Below, in pieces: positions 1 to 11,813 of a stretch of 64,000 nt of DNA. Location of the stretch: contig FMBT01000339.1 in NCBI GenBank assembly GCA_900095095.1, forward strand, positions 1-64,000. Direction: 5' to 3'. A program made the position numbers and the translations under genes. Source of the stretch: Fragilariopsis cylindrus CCMP1102 (lineage: Eukaryota; Bacillariophyta; Bacillariophyceae; Bacillariales; Bacillariaceae). Numbering within the stretch: the first letter of the stretch is position 1; the number at the start of each line of letters is the position of its first letter. The notes under the pieces were generated by a model. That model saw nothing but the letters and a program-made list of their open reading frames with translations, searched no databases and had not been told where the DNA came from.

Positions 1-1
1 C

Positions 2-709
2 GCAACCGGTCAAGATGGTACGTTAACAGAAGAGTGGGATACCTACTTACCACGTCCACCATCCATGAAGGATATCAATGAAGCGGATCGAGTCGATGAG
101 AATGCTGAAAAGGTTGCCGTGTTTAATGCTAATACGCATGAAGGGTCCACAATGGTTCGAGTATTATCGGAAAAGGGATTACGGGTCGTGGCTGCCGTAC
201 GTGTCTTTACGTCACGGAATACAAAATCATTAATCAAATTAAAGGGTGTCACGGTGAAGGTGGCCGATTGGAGTGATGAAGCATCCTTATTAAAGGTCGC
301 CGCTGGATGTTCACGTGCATTTCTTGTGACGAATTATTGGGAAAAATTTGATTCGAAAATTGAAGAACAAATGGCCACAAACATATTACGTGCCTGTGCA
401 AATGCCACACCACCCATTAAGCATCTCGTGTTATCAACATTTGAAGATACCAAAGAATTAAAATTACGAAATAGAAAATCACAATTGGTACCCACCATTG
501 ATGGAAAAATCTATCCACGCTTTGAAGGCATGGCTAATATTGGTAAACAAGCAAAGGAATGGAAAGTACAAATTACACATATGATGACATCCTACCTAGA
601 TGAAGACGATCAAAAGAAATCATTAATTTTAATTCGTGGTGATACCGGTAGAATTGTTGTGCAACCACATGTGCAAGAAGTTGCTTCTAATACAAAAACG
701 ATGATGTAA
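2..709 (+). CDS. NmrA-like NAD(P)-binding protein, 5'-truncated by the window edge
   Basis: The frame is open from the first base, so the gene starts upstream; about 235 C-terminal codons are visible and end in TAA at 709. A Rossmann-type start is seen 42 codons in (VAVFNANTHEGSTMVRVL), followed by a long helix, a strand ending in VADWSDEASL, and a strand HLVLSTFED. This order (dinucleotide-binding loop, D-W after beta 3, then the VLST strand) is that of the NmrA/HSCARG group of atypical short-chain dehydrogenases, which sense NADP redox state or act as isoflavone-reductase-like enzymes. The glycine-rich loop is degenerate (NANTHEG rather than GATGxQG), so cofactor binding may be weak. No catalytic YxxxK is seen, as usual for the group. 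The family assignment is fair; a specific function cannot be given. Confidence 0.6.
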   Translation, partial: ATGQDGTLTEEWDTYLPRPPSMKDINEADRVDENAEKVAVFNANTHEGSTMVRVLSEKGLRVVAAVRVFTSRNTKSLIKLKGVTVKVADWSDEASLLKVAAGCSRAFLVTNYWEKFDSKIEEQMATNILRACANATPPIKHLVLSTFEDTKELKLRNRKSQLVPTIDGKIYPRFEGMANIGKQAKEWKVQITHMMTSYLDEDDQKKSLILIRGDTGRIVVQPHVQEVASNTKTMM

Positions 710-1870
710 CATGTATATATAGGATAGTCCTATTTATTATGTATCTAATGTAAATTCTTCAGAATGAAATGAAAAGATGAAGTGAAGTGATGAAGATGAC
801 ACAAAGTCGACGAATGAAATCGAATCAATCAAGTCATGAAAAGATGTAGGATGTGTCTCCATGTCGATATATATTCGTGTGATCTTGGACCGAATGATTT
901 ACCTGAACTTTTTTTTCCTGTTGATGTTTCTACTAAGAATAAATTAGTGATAGAAAAGTATAATGTCTGTAATTTTTTGTTTATAACACTAAGATGCTAG
1001 AAAACTATTGGCATATGTAGCTAGAATAGTATTAGAGAAACAACATTGTGTGTCGAAATAATACATAGATGTAGAAAGTCACTTTGTAGGTATCAATTGA
1101 TCAAAAAAAAAATAGCATGTACATTCCCCCAGTTCCTGAACTTTTTTCACCTTGATTCATTTCTTGCATACCCATATAGCATAGATAAGAAGCAGATGCA
1201 TCTATTTCATCCTTCTTGATCAGTTAGGCAGTTAGGCAGGCAAACAGGCACTTCATTATCAATATGAATCAGCTACCTAATACTCCATGCCATCATTGTA
1301 TAGAGGCAATAGAGACACTATTGCTCTAATCTAATCATGATAGAAAATACAAAGAATGTATATAGTATGTTATTCTAGTCGGGTCGACTGCTGAATCTTC
1401 AGTCTTTCTAAGACGGAGAGGAGTAATGCGGCAGCTATTAAATAGTAAGTTATATATATAATATGTTATTTATAGTCTTTTGCTTTTAGATTGGTTATTA
1501 TTTGTTGTAAATTTACTGGGTGTGGAAGAGAGAGACAGAGAGACCTACAACGGATGATCGGATAGACGGATTTAAATCTATTCTCAAAGAGTTTGACACA
1601 AATGGTGGAATAAGCAAATTGTATTAGACTATATTCGTTCAGTGATATGGCTGTTGCTTATTCTTACTATTGCGACGGATAGCACTAGTGCTTGTATCAC
1701 TACAATTCTTCTTCTGTGACGATGATGGCAACGACATAACTACTTTTGAACGTTGGTTCTCATTGTGATTGTTAATGATACAATCCGTAACGTCTTTGTC
1801 GTCTTCGTCGTTGATAATCGTTGGTGTTGCTGCGGAATTATTGTTTGAATCGTCGTCGTTGTTGTCCATA
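710..1870. other. Intergenic, AT-rich, no supported gene
   Basis: Between the convergent NmrA-like gene and transporter gene. It holds short A and T runs and a small run of TTAGGCAG-like repeats near 1225-1250. Minus-strand positions 1639-1870 contain an Asn/Asp-rich open stretch that could be an extended C-terminal tail of the transporter or its 3' UTR; I cannot decide. Confidence 0.4.
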
Positions 1871-3483
1871 TCACTTACTGAACAGCTCTTTTTTATTAGA
1901 TTGTGGACCATCACCCGCATCAGCTCCAGGAATATCAACAGCAGCAACAGTATACTGATTATTATCATTGTAAGTTGATGTCACTGCTGCTACTGCTTCT
2001 TGTGTGTCTGGTTCTGTGCCAACAACTAGACATAATCCAATAAATACACCAATCGTACCAATGAAAGTTCCAAATTTGGTGTATCCAAACATAGTACTGT
2101 ATCATCATTATTGTCGTTGTTGTCAGCAGCAGCGCCAGCATCATTAATGTTACAACTCGTATAGATCCCCCAAACGTATACCAATAAACTTGTTACGATT
2201 GCTGCTGTTACTGGCTGTAATACAGTATATATCATAACTAATGTACCTGTAATAGATTGATTTGAATTGACCCATGTTAATATACCATATGCAATAACAG
2301 AATTAAATATTATATTGTATAATAATGCAGGATATGCACGTTGTGGTATTGACCAATAATTACTACTGCATTCAGAACAGAAAAATGATAACAATTCTTG
2401 TATTGAACCTGTTATAACTGCTGTGAATAACATTAAAATAGATGCTATTATATATGTCCAAGCTGTTACAAAAAGCGGTGGATATCTTTGTAATATTGGT
2501 TTCGATAGAAGTACATAAAGTGATGTACAAAGACAATTCACAAAGAATAATAAATTACCAACAAGTACCTTATATTGTGATATATCTAATAAGGACGATT
2601 GTGTTGATGATAAATTGCTAAGATATCGTAGAAGATTGTTCTTATTGTTGTTGTTACCTGTTTCGCCATAATCGTCATTTATCCCTGCTGTTGTATCTTG
2701 AATCGTACTGTTGGTTGTTGTTGACGTTGCTGTTGTTGTTGACCAAATTACCATTGTTATACAACCAATAAATGCAATGAAAATACCAAAGATACGATTT
2801 TTATTGATCGGTTCACGTTGCAGCAAGAACATATTGATACAAGCTGTCATTAATGGTTGGGATGGTTGCCAAACTGATGCAGTGACAGGTCCAGCTAATT
2901 TGATTCCAGAAATGACACCAGCTTGATTACCATATACACATAATCCTAAGAAAAAAAATCGTAGGAAATCATTGGAATCTGATGATGATGATGATCGTTG
3001 GAAATTATCATTGGAGCAGCACGACGGCCACCAGTTTCTTCTTAGCCTACTACTTCTACTCGTATTGTGCTGTTGTAGTCTCCTCCTCCTCCTTCTAAAC
3101 ACCATCATCAACGACGACATCATCGTAACCAGTGAATTATTATATTCCAAACAATAAGAACTAATTAATAGTATTATACCAGCAGCGATTTCACGATATA
3201 AAGCAAATACGAATGGTGATATTGTACCTAATCCTAAGGCGGTTATTACACTCCCTAAACCAAAACATATTTGACCAAAAATTAATCCTATTGAATGTCT
3301 TTTGTTCCAACAATAATATATATTGTTATTGTTATTGTTATTGCTGTTGCTGTTGGTGTATTCATAATTATCAGTAGTACAAGCAGTAGCAGTAGCAGTA
3401 GCAGTAGCAGTAGCAGTGGTAGCGATTATATCATAGGCAGAGACAGAATCAGAATCAGAGTCAGACATTTCGAGCGGCAACAT
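1871..3483 (-). CDS. EamA/DMT-family membrane transporter (WAT1/RhaT-like)
   Basis: Start ATG at 3483. After a Ser/Asp-, Ala/Thr- and Asn-rich N-terminal tail the protein has about ten hydrophobic segments with short loops. It begins with GLIFGQICFGLGSVITALGL and has the typical paired EamA halves, including GNQAGVISGIKLAGPVTASV ending the first half and VNSNQSITGTLVMIYTVLQP opening the last pair. This is the drug/metabolite transporter fold, used in plants and algae for export of amino acids, auxin-like or sugar-phosphate compounds; the substrate is unknown. The reading frame breaks near 2085-2095. The last helix (FGTFIGTIGVFIGLCLVV) continues in another frame and fits a one-base loss after VL. 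Two low-complexity Arg and Asn/Asp loops look like diatom-type insertions. A membrane transporter is certain; the substrate is not. Confidence 0.72.
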
Positions 3484-3967
3484 TATTTTTGTGGTCTTCG
3501 TAGTAGTGTTCTAGGGTATCTATCGCCTGTCGTTGTTTGTTATATTGCTTGTACTTTTTGTGTCCGTCGAAATGACAAAAACTCAAACCAACCAAGTTTC
3601 AAATGCTATCGTTTCTTTATTCATCTGTTCGGATCTCTCCTTTATTGCTTGGCAATTTGATACTTACAAGAAGAAATATACATTTGATTGCTAACTTTAC
3701 TAGAAATCGGTGATGAAGGCGAGATTATTGATTGTCGTCGCAGAGCATAATTTATTTACTATTATTTGTTCTCTTGAGAGAAGATTTCGATAGATTATTT
3801 TAAGATTCGGTCAATTCGGAGGATATTAGGTTGAGTTAGGGTGTATTATAACCTACTTCTCATATATCCCCCGAATTTGTAATGGGAAGAAAAAGATAAA
3901 GTAGATAAAATCAAAGTACTATTACCGGATAACGTACTATCGAAACAATAAATGAAAGCACAATACA
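3484..3967. promoter_or_regulatory. Divergent intergenic region between transporter and thioesterase
   Basis: The 480-bp gap lies between two divergently oriented starts, so it should hold both promoters. It is AT-rich; no recognisable core element beyond general TA-rich stretches could be identified by eye. Confidence 0.35.
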
Positions 3968-4939
3968 ATGTGGCAAAGAATAATATATTATATCCTCATC
4001 ATCGTCAGTGAAACCTTTGATTCCGTTCCTATTGACAATTGCATTTCGACGAACATTGTCGTTAATGATGCATTGTCATTGCAGTCGTCTTCGTCGTTAT
4101 TGGCATCTTCCGCCAGTCGAATAGCACCGGTAGTAGTGCGATGCGATACTACTAGCACTACTACTACACGACAACGGCCAGAGTCACTAATAAAATACCA
4201 AAAGGATCATTGTCATCAAAAACAATCCTATACGGAAGCAAAACCTTGGAAAATAATAATGGTGAGGACGACAATAATAATGACAATGACAATGAAAGAA
4301 CACAAGTCAAGAGGTCGTCGTTACCAACAACGCACCACAACAATTATGAACGGATGAAAACACCCGTTCGAGGTGCAATGAAGGAACATGCAATTTTCGG
4401 TGCCCTTCATGGAGATTCGATGATCGAGAAATATGAAATATGGAAACAGAAACCACGACTACAACAACAGACTCATGATAATGATAATGATATTGGTATT
4501 GTATGGTACTGTACTGGTACTGGTATTGATATTGGTATTGTACTATAATGTTGTTATTGGGTATGTAAAGTTTGGTGATAATTTAAATGGACATATTGGC
4601 ATAGTACATGGTGGTATAATAAGTTTATTATTTGATGATATATGTGGATTTGCATTTGATGCATTAGGTATTAAACATGCTGTTACTGCTAATTTGAATG
4701 TAAATTATCGTAAACCATTACTAGCCAATACAGAAGTTTATTTGGAAGTACAATTCGATAAGATGAAATCTAAGGGTAGAAAATTATATTTCAATGTACA
4801 AATGAAATCAACAAAGACGAAAACGACATCAACGACAAGTAGTGCTATCGATGATAACGATGCTGACAATAACGATGATGAAACTATTCTATACGCAGAA
4901 GCTACATGTCTTTATATCATCCCACGGGATCATCTATAA
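3968..4939 (+). CDS. Hotdog-fold acyl-CoA thioesterase (PaaI/THEM4-like)
   Basis: The C-terminal half is clear. VIGYVKFGDNLNGHIG is followed by IVHGGIISLLFDDICGF, which is the 4HBT/PaaI HGG motif with the acidic helix that follows it, then NLNVNYRKPL and the strand ILYAEATCLYI. These enzymes hydrolyse acyl-CoA thioesters. The N-terminal part (from ATG 3968) starts hydrophobic and is Ser/Thr-rich, possibly a targeting sequence. It then changes frame near 4150-4200 (an apparent one-base loss) and again inside the TGG/TAT-rich stretch 4490-4560, where I cannot decide between a small intron and further base losses. The exact N-terminus and compartment are therefore open. The domain call is firm because the HGG signature and the preceding FG-x-x-LNGH are both present. 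Confidence 0.7.
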
Positions 4940-5007
4940 GCAGCAATATATATATACTTCTAGTATAACACGCTTGTGCAGTATTATTATAAAGTGCGTA
5001 ACTTAAT

Positions 5008-6357
5008 TTAAATAATGTCGAACTTTCCACCGGTTGCTGTTTCACTCGTACGCCAAAGCATATCTTTTGCTTCTGGATCAATTTCATAAGGTTTGGAAGG
5101 ATTTGGAACAGCATATCCTGCCAACATTTTTGGTCCATATAATGTTCCACATTTGACGCTTTCTTTCGTACCCATCATACCCTTCAGTAATCCCATAGCA
5201 CCATCCGCGGGAGATTGCAAGAGTAATGAAAAAATGGTATCGATGAAAAATCCCATTTTGAGATGTTCACCCAAACTCGTTTTTGAACCACCTGGATGGG
5301 CACAGACACTTAAGACGTTTTTGCATTCCTCGTTGTTTTCACCTGCAGCAACAAGTTTATCATGAAGACATTGAGTAAAGACAGAATTAGCAAGTTTCGT
5401 TTGAAAGTACCGTTCAAATTTGCCACCCTTCATCATTCCTGTATCTTCATTTCCACCTAACAAGCCATCTTTTTCTTGTTTTAAGAAGTACTTTTCTTCC
5501 AATCCATCATTGGGAGTCATGTGTCGTCCCGCTGAACTATGTTGTACAATCCGTGCATCACCGTATTCCTTTGACCCAGCAAGAATTAAAGGGAATAATT
5601 CTTTCGTTAACAAAAAATGTGATAAATGATTCGTTTGCATTTGAACTTCAAACCCATCCGTTTTGGTGATTGTATCATCAACTGCCTACGTACAAAACAG
5701 TCAGGGCACGAGATAATATCATTATAAAGATGTTGTTAGTTCGACCTTTACACAAAACAGCTATAAATGAAACAGAATGGATATCTTATCTTATCTTACC
5801 ATAATCCCTGCATTATTGGATAAACAGTAAATAGATTTATACGTCTCTTTGATTTCTTTTACAGCCTTACGGACGGATTCAAAATCTTGTAAATCACATT
5901 CGATCGGTACAAATTTTCCATCCGGAACGGATGCTTTTAATCTTTCGAGTGATTCCACCGACCGTGACGATGAACGATTCAGTAACAAAACCTCACCACC
6001 CTGTTTTGCAACTGTTTCAGCTGCGATAAAGCCTGTACCAGATGTTGTGCCTGTGGTGTGATGTGAAGTAGAGGAAAGAAGGGGAGAGATATACCGGTAG
6101 GTAGAAATTGATAAATTGAGAAACGGAGGAAGGATCTATATCATTGTATTCTTACTTTTTGGGAGCAATTTTTAATAACCACACACACAACCACACACCA
6201 CACCACACTCGCACACTCGCACATTCGACCACCACCACTAATTTAGATTCGTCCATTCAGAAAGTCATTTTAGCTTACCCGTGATCACAAACACTTTACC
6301 GGTAACGTCCGGAAGTTCTTTAACAAACTTTTCATATCGACTTAGAAACAGACCCAT
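5008..6357 (-). CDS. Short-chain dehydrogenase/reductase (RDH/WWOX-like), three exons
   Basis: Exons can be placed by consensus splice sites: 6279-6357 (start ATG 6357), 5800-6050 and 5008-5687. Spliced, the cofactor loop reads FVITGTTSGTGF (TGxxxGxG), followed by D-L-Q-D, NNAGIM, the conserved DGFE-x-Q-x-x-x-NHLSHFLLT segment, HSSAG and YFQTK (catalytic YxxxK). This is the classical SDR subgroup that includes retinol dehydrogenases, WWOX and protochlorophyllide-oxidoreductase relatives; it reduces or oxidises a carbonyl/alcohol with NAD(P)(H). The substrate is unknown. Inside exon 3, at 5640-5642, the sequence has ATATG where ATG is expected, so the frame shifts by two extra bases (equivalent to -1). 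No targeting peptide is obvious. Confidence 0.82.
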
Positions 6358-6921
6358 AATTTACTTATATTCTCTTTTAGTTTGATTTTGTGATACCTGT
6401 TACTAATAATTACTGTAGCAATACTCAACTTCTCAAGGTGTGATTCGTAATCCGGCTCGTCGTCGTCGATATTTTTTGTTTTTTTGCCGTCGGGCGGGAG
6501 AAGAACGCAACATCGCCGACCATCTCATACATACTGTGTCCTGGCAGTACGCTGTGCAGTATTCATACACGCGTATAATGTTTACTGCAACTAGCGTTCA
6601 ATACCATGATATATATTGATATATATTTAATATATTATATATATAGGATTCCATCTGTCATGACCGTGGTAACTGTGACTCGCTTGTAACTGTTTTGTGT
6701 CATGAGTCTGTAATTGCTCCGTTCAGAGGATCGAGGAATTCGGTTTTGGTGTAATTTTTAAATGATATCGATGACGCAGAGAGATTTTGCTTGTTCGTGA
6801 TTTTTTAGACTTTCACAAATAAAGCAGCAAATTTCTGCTACGGGCTACTGTACGTAATACCGGTATAGACACAGTTGAAAGTAAAACATAAAATACCATA
6901 CCCAACAGTGTACTGTAGAAG
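6358..6921. promoter_or_regulatory. Divergent intergenic region between SDR and VOC genes
   Basis: Two genes start away from each other across 564 bp. A pronounced AT-only stretch of about 40 bp, rich in TATA, lies at 6608-6646. No transcription-factor site is claimed. Confidence 0.35.
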
Positions 6922-8072
6922 ATGACGACGGAAAAGAAGAGGTGCAGGAGCAGGCTGCTACTGGTAGTAGTATTAGTCGGACTGGCAACTATAATCACTA
7001 CAATGACGACGACGATAACTAACAGTGTTGTTGATGCTTTCACAGCAACAGCTAGTAGTAGAAACGATGTACGATTACGACGACGAGTACTAATAGTTTC
7101 GTTATCAGGCAGCAGCAGTATTGGTGACGACGGTAGCAGCAGCAATGACGATGTTACTATCAAATCGTCCTCGTCGTCCTCGTCGTCATCATTGATGAGT
7201 GACACATCATTTTTATCTCATGTAATGTTAAAAGTGCCATCTGTTGATAAATCAGTTTCCTATTGGACCGGTGATGATATGGGTGGAAAAGTGACAAGAT
7301 CAAAAGGAAATGGATTGGCTAATGGTGAAGAAGAATTACTAAGTGCATTTGTAGAGATGGGACGTAGTACAAGTACTAGGTATAGCAGTTGTGCTAGGTA
7401 TAAAGATGATACCGCTACGAGTAGCAATTCTCCTCCTCCTCCTCCTCCAGCATTCTCATTGGAATTAGTCACAACGAATAAAGCAACTTATTCGGTTGGT
7501 AATATAATTTCATACATCGGAATATCTAAGTTGTTACAATTTCAAAATAATTTATTAGGAGCGATTATTGCAAACGATGGGAAAGAAGTAAAAAAAAAGA
7601 AGAAGAACAAGAACAAGAAGAACCGAATGGTATACCAATCAAATCAGTTGCATCAGCACCTGGTGATTATATTGCTCAGTTTACACTCAGATCTAAAGAT
7701 TTAACAGCAACGTCTGATTTCTATACTACTATACTTGGTATGGATAATAAAGCACAAGATGATAAATTACTTTGTTTACGATACAATAACAATGACAAAT
7801 CATCGTCATCCCTTGGTGTTCCTACCACTCTTGTATTTGAGAATTTTGTTGACGATGATAATGATGATGTTGTTTTAGAAAAGGGTGACTGCTTTGACCA
7901 TATAGCAATTCAGACTACCAGTCATGTTGTAGATAATCTATACAAAGATGTAGTGTCTCAGCAGAACAATAACGTATTTATGAAACCAACATTAATGTTC
8001 GGTATGAAGGTTATTGGCTTATTAGATCCGAATGGATATAAAGTTGTTGTTGCTGGGAAAAAACAAATATAA
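6922..8072 (+). CDS. Plastid-targeted VOC/glyoxalase-like protein with two VOC modules
   Basis: The N-terminus has a basic start, a hydrophobic segment (LLLVVVLVGLATII) and VVDAF-TATASS, which resembles the signal peptide plus ASAF-type transit junction of diatom plastid proteins. A first VOC module begins FLSHVMLKVPSVDKSVSYWT and a second begins AQFTLRSKDLTATSDFYTTI. The second runs through CFDHIAIQT and ends LLDPNGYKVVV. This two-module layout fits lactoylglutathione-lyase-like proteins, which detoxify methylglyoxal, but metal ligands are not all traceable, so other VOC enzymes are possible. The frame changes by -1 in the nine-A run at about 7591-7599, directly before a Glu/Gln-rich linker; a one-base loss there explains it. 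A low-complexity Ser run and a Pro6 run lie in the first half. Confidence 0.66.
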
Positions 8073-8188
8073 TATAAAATATAAAAAACAACAGATTTTA
8101 TAATAATAATTTATCTAATATATATACTTATTTACAGTTCTAAGTTTATGCATGTGTATTTGTATTTGTATACTTTTTTTTGATTCAT

Positions 8189-10134
8189 TCACTCATCAAT
8201 AGCACCATTCGTTGATGACCAGATTACCTTAACAGTTTTATCACGGATTGGTTCATATTCTTTTGGAAATTTACGCATCGTTGTTCGGCCGATCATTATA
8301 TCAACAGTCTTACGGAGTCTCTCGAGTACATTTTCTTGTACGTACGGAACACCATACTTTTGACATATCAACTTCAATTTTGGTGCACCAATTTGATACT
8401 GTAACATAGATAAATCAGGCCATACATGATGTTCAATCTAGTGTGTTTTGATAGTTGTAAATGTGCGTGTGAATGAAAAATGAGAAAGAGACAAAACGAG
8501 ACACGAAAGAGTCAGTTAGTGTAATCATTATTGTATGCAAAGATATGACGCAACTATGATAATGATGATGAAAATCGAGAGAACTGGAATACAAGTACTA
8601 CTCACTTGGTAATTTAGAAAGCCATGAGAGAAGTCAATTATGTCAGTTCCCATAGCATAATTGGTACTACCGATGATCTGACGAACGTAAAAGCTGCCAG
8701 TATTGGGTTTCACAGCGTCGTCGAATGTATAAAGATCTTCTCCAGCTATAGAAGTTTTGTTTGTTCAGTGCAAATAAGTTTAGTGCAAATCATAAAGACG
8801 AAAAAAAACAACGAAATTAATTTAAGATGAGATAAAATAATTGCATTTTTTTTAAGATACGAAACGTTATACATGCACTTGAGTGATTTTGCTTGCCATC
8901 ATCCTATTTTGCTGCTCCCTATATAATATTCGTCGTCTTCATCTTTTTCTTTTCTTACCATGATTAGTTACAATTGTAACAAATGCGTGAACATTCGTTA
9001 AAAGTTCTGCAGCGAATAGATTCAACAATGCATGAGTTGCGATAGTTGGTCCACCGAATCCTCCTGGAAGTAAATATAATAGACTAGGAATAGCAACGTA
9101 ACGTGCAATAAACATTGGACCAAGAACTTCCAAGAAAAATTTATGTGGTTTCACAACTTTACGCAACTCTGTATTGGATGGATCCAATAACGCAACAACA
9201 GTCGCAGCCTGTTCACGATCAAAATTTTCTGGAAGTTTCTCAGGCTGCTTATTATTATTAGTATTGCCATTGTTATTGCTTTCTTGTCCTCGAAGAATTT
9301 CATTGATTCGTAGTTCTTTATATGTATTTGGTGCATAATAAAACCATTTCCAGATAGTTGAAAGAAAAAATACGTTCATATACTTTAATGCAATGGGTAG
9401 TTTTGATTCGCGAAGGTCATCTAGATTTCTTTGTACTAAATCAGGATCTTTACCTTCATTCAAACTATAATGATGTAATCGATTATGTTCAACATTCCAT
9501 GCTTCTGGCTGCATCCAATCTAACCAATCCACAATACGGTTTGATAATCCCAGGGCAAAACCACGACTTCTAAACCGTCCAGCATCGACACGATTATATC
9601 CACCATGACATGTATGATGTGCAATCATTGACCAACTTGCATACGTCCATGTACTTAATGCAATAATTGTGATAGGATTAGGAGTCATCCATATTGTTGT
9701 TAAACCAACAAACGCTGCAATATTCCTCCATTGAACTAATTTATATAAATGTTCCACATCGTCATTACCTGTATTTGATCGTAATTCCTTTCCTAACACC
9801 GAAACTTCCTTCGCAAAAGAACTATAATCAAGATTAGCAATCCAAGCATCTTCTGGTTCTAGTAAAGGCAATGATGATGTTGATGTTGATGTTGACGATG
9901 AAGGTACCATCGTCGAAGGAATACTAGTAGACGACGAATCTGGCATGTTTGGCTGCTTTCGATTAAAGGCGATGATGGTCTTCTTTGCTGTAGATGTTGC
10001 TGTTGATGTCGAAAAGTTCTCGTTGTTGTTGCTGCTGTTCTTCCAACATTATTGAATGCCGACGCTACTTGTACGAAGCAGAGCGCCATTAAACAACAGC
10101 GGGGAAAGTTGTTTCTGAAGACTGACATCATCAT
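8189..10134 (-). CDS. Fatty acid desaturase with three histidine boxes, plastid presequence
   Basis: Exons: 8959-10134, 8606-8745 and 8189-8437, with clean GT-AG borders. Box 1 is AHHTCHGG, box 2 EHNRLHH, and box 3 QIEHHVWPDLS, the last split by the second intron. Two hydrophobic hairpins separate boxes 1-2 from box 3 as in the membrane di-iron FA_desaturase family, which inserts double bonds in acyl lipids or acyl-CoA. Three ATGs in a row (10134, 10131, 10128) begin a signal-peptide-like stretch ending FVQVASAF-NNVG, a near-canonical ASAF plastid motif. The frame then shifts by -1 within the TTTT of positions about 10014-10017. A single missing T would restore an uninterrupted Ser/Thr-rich transit region. 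No cytochrome b5 domain is present. Regiospecificity cannot be told from this. Confidence 0.82.
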
Positions 10135-10754
10135 TATAACAGTTTACTTACAGTAACGTTATTGGTTCAGCTTTCTTCTCGAAATAGTATGGTAAGTAGT
10201 TGAATTGATAATAGATTATGGTATTTGTATTACAATGTGTAATATGGTAGGTTAATGAATGATCCATCCATCAATGGTCGGCATATTTGTAATTGTTCCC
10301 TACAAATATGAATTGATGGAAGCGGAGAATATATCGACGTTTAAAAGGACAGATCTGATTAAACAGATTGCGTTTGATGACAGGTACTGGCTTAGTTTTA
10401 AATACTCTATTCGCTACCACTGTACTACTACTAGTACTCTGTAGGTCCTACATAAGGTACTACTACTAGTACATGTGCTGAGAAATAAAAACGTCAGTGC
10501 TTTTTTTTTTGGGCTCGTAATTTAGCTACTTTCTACAACACGCACCTTTGATTGTGGAAAAAGCCCAATTTGTTCCCTGTGCGACTGGGTGTGAAGTGTT
10601 ATGAGTCACATTCAATACGATCGTTTACAAAACGCAACCTCTCTCTGTTAAAGCATATCATTGGTGTTGTAGAGCTACAGTATTATTTGAACATCATCAC
10701 ATTTATTAAAGTAATTTAGTACCGGTAGGCGAATTTAATTTCTGTCAATCAACA
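10135..10754. promoter_or_regulatory. Divergent region between desaturase and one-helix LHC gene
   Basis: 620 bp separate two plastid-directed genes transcribed away from each other, so shared light or redox regulation is conceivable. It contains repeated TACTACTACTAGTAC-type stretches near 10421-10475 and a T-run at 10500-10510. No gene is supported. Confidence 0.35.
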
Positions 10755-11333
10755 ATGAAATCCATTACCGCATCAACAACGACAGTGTGTCTGGCATGGG
10801 CCGCTGCATTATTATCCCAAAGCAGCAACTGTGAAGCTTTTGTTATGACGCCCAGCAAAGCATCATTCGTTACCACCATCACTCCAAGCACTTTGTTCGA
10901 GAGTACTAGTAGTGAAATAGAGGCTGCTGATACTTTTGAAGGTGGTGATGATGATGACGACGCACCAGCTAATCCAGATTATCCTAATTTACCAGAAGTA
11001 AAAGGTGATTTTGATTGGGATGCAAAATTTGGTGGTGATGATGATTGGATTACAGAAAATGTACCTGGTAAAGTTGTGATGAATGAAATTGATTTAGCGA
11101 AACAAGTAACAGCCTTAAATCAATTAGAAGAAAAGTATCGCAAAATTAGACTACGTGAAGAATATGATGATTATCAAATTACTGGTTGGGTTGCGAATGC
11201 TGAAATACTTAATTCAAGATTTGCTATGTTCTTCCTGGCTGTTGGATTATTTACAGAATCATTTACTGGTATTAGTTTACCAGGACAAGTGGAGGAAATG
11301 TTACGAATTACTGGTTTCATTGGATTCAATTAA
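10755..11333 (+). CDS. One-helix LHC-like (HLIP/OHP-type) plastid protein
   Basis: The 192-residue intact single-exon frame starts with a signal peptide ending SNCEAF-VMTPS, an ASAF-like plastid targeting junction. After an acidic stretch (residues about 55-100) the only membrane helix holds the chlorophyll-binding signature EILNSRFAMFFLAVGLFTES, matching ExxNxRxAM of the LHC superfamily. One-helix proteins of this kind bind chlorophyll or carotenoid and protect or help assemble photosystems under high light. The protein is longer than a classical HLIP because of the acidic, Asp-rich lumenal or stromal domain, which I do not recognise. It is one of the few genes here without a frame break. 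Confidence 0.8.
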   Translation: MKSITASTTTVCLAWAAALLSQSSNCEAFVMTPSKASFVTTITPSTLFESTSSEIEAADTFEGGDDDDDAPANPDYPNLPEVKGDFDWDAKFGGDDDWITENVPGKVVMNEIDLAKQVTALNQLEEKYRKIRLREEYDDYQITGWVANAEILNSRFAMFFLAVGLFTESFTGISLPGQVEEMLRITGFIGFN

Positions 11334-11813
11334 ATAGTATAATAAAAAACAGAGGAGGAGGATGGATGGATAACTATAATTCGATTCCGAATTATCAATT
11401 AATATTTTACATGATCGTTCATGCTAGCTAGAAAGGTATAGGAGTCCAAAGTATGAAGTATTTTATTTATCCTATGTGTGACGTTTTATGCTAATCGAAA
11501 ATTATGGACGAAAGGACGATGCTACTCATCGCTAGAGACTATAATACGAAAAATAAAACAAAAAAAGATATTCACAACGTTACAATAAAAAAATCACTCT
11601 TTTCTCTCAGAAAATAGAACTGACAACTTTTTAAAATTTTGAAACCTTTTCCATATTAACCTACTGCAAGAATATTACCATAACTACTTAAATGGAGACA
11701 GATGATATCGTATCTACTTTTTCTCCGTTTCACTCGTATATCTTCAGAAATAGGATAGTATACATTAGTAATGCTATTATTGTTTAGAAAATAATATCTA
11801 TGTTAACGTTTCT
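11334..11813. other. Intergenic, AT-rich
   Basis: Convergent gene ends flank this 480-bp stretch. It holds A-runs and no supported gene; it must contain the 3' ends of both transcripts. Confidence 0.4.

Noticed and set aside
2095-2160. 57-nt GT-AG intron near the end of the transporter gene
   Set aside because: The splice phases do not restore the frame of the last helix, whereas a single-base loss at the CTATG does.
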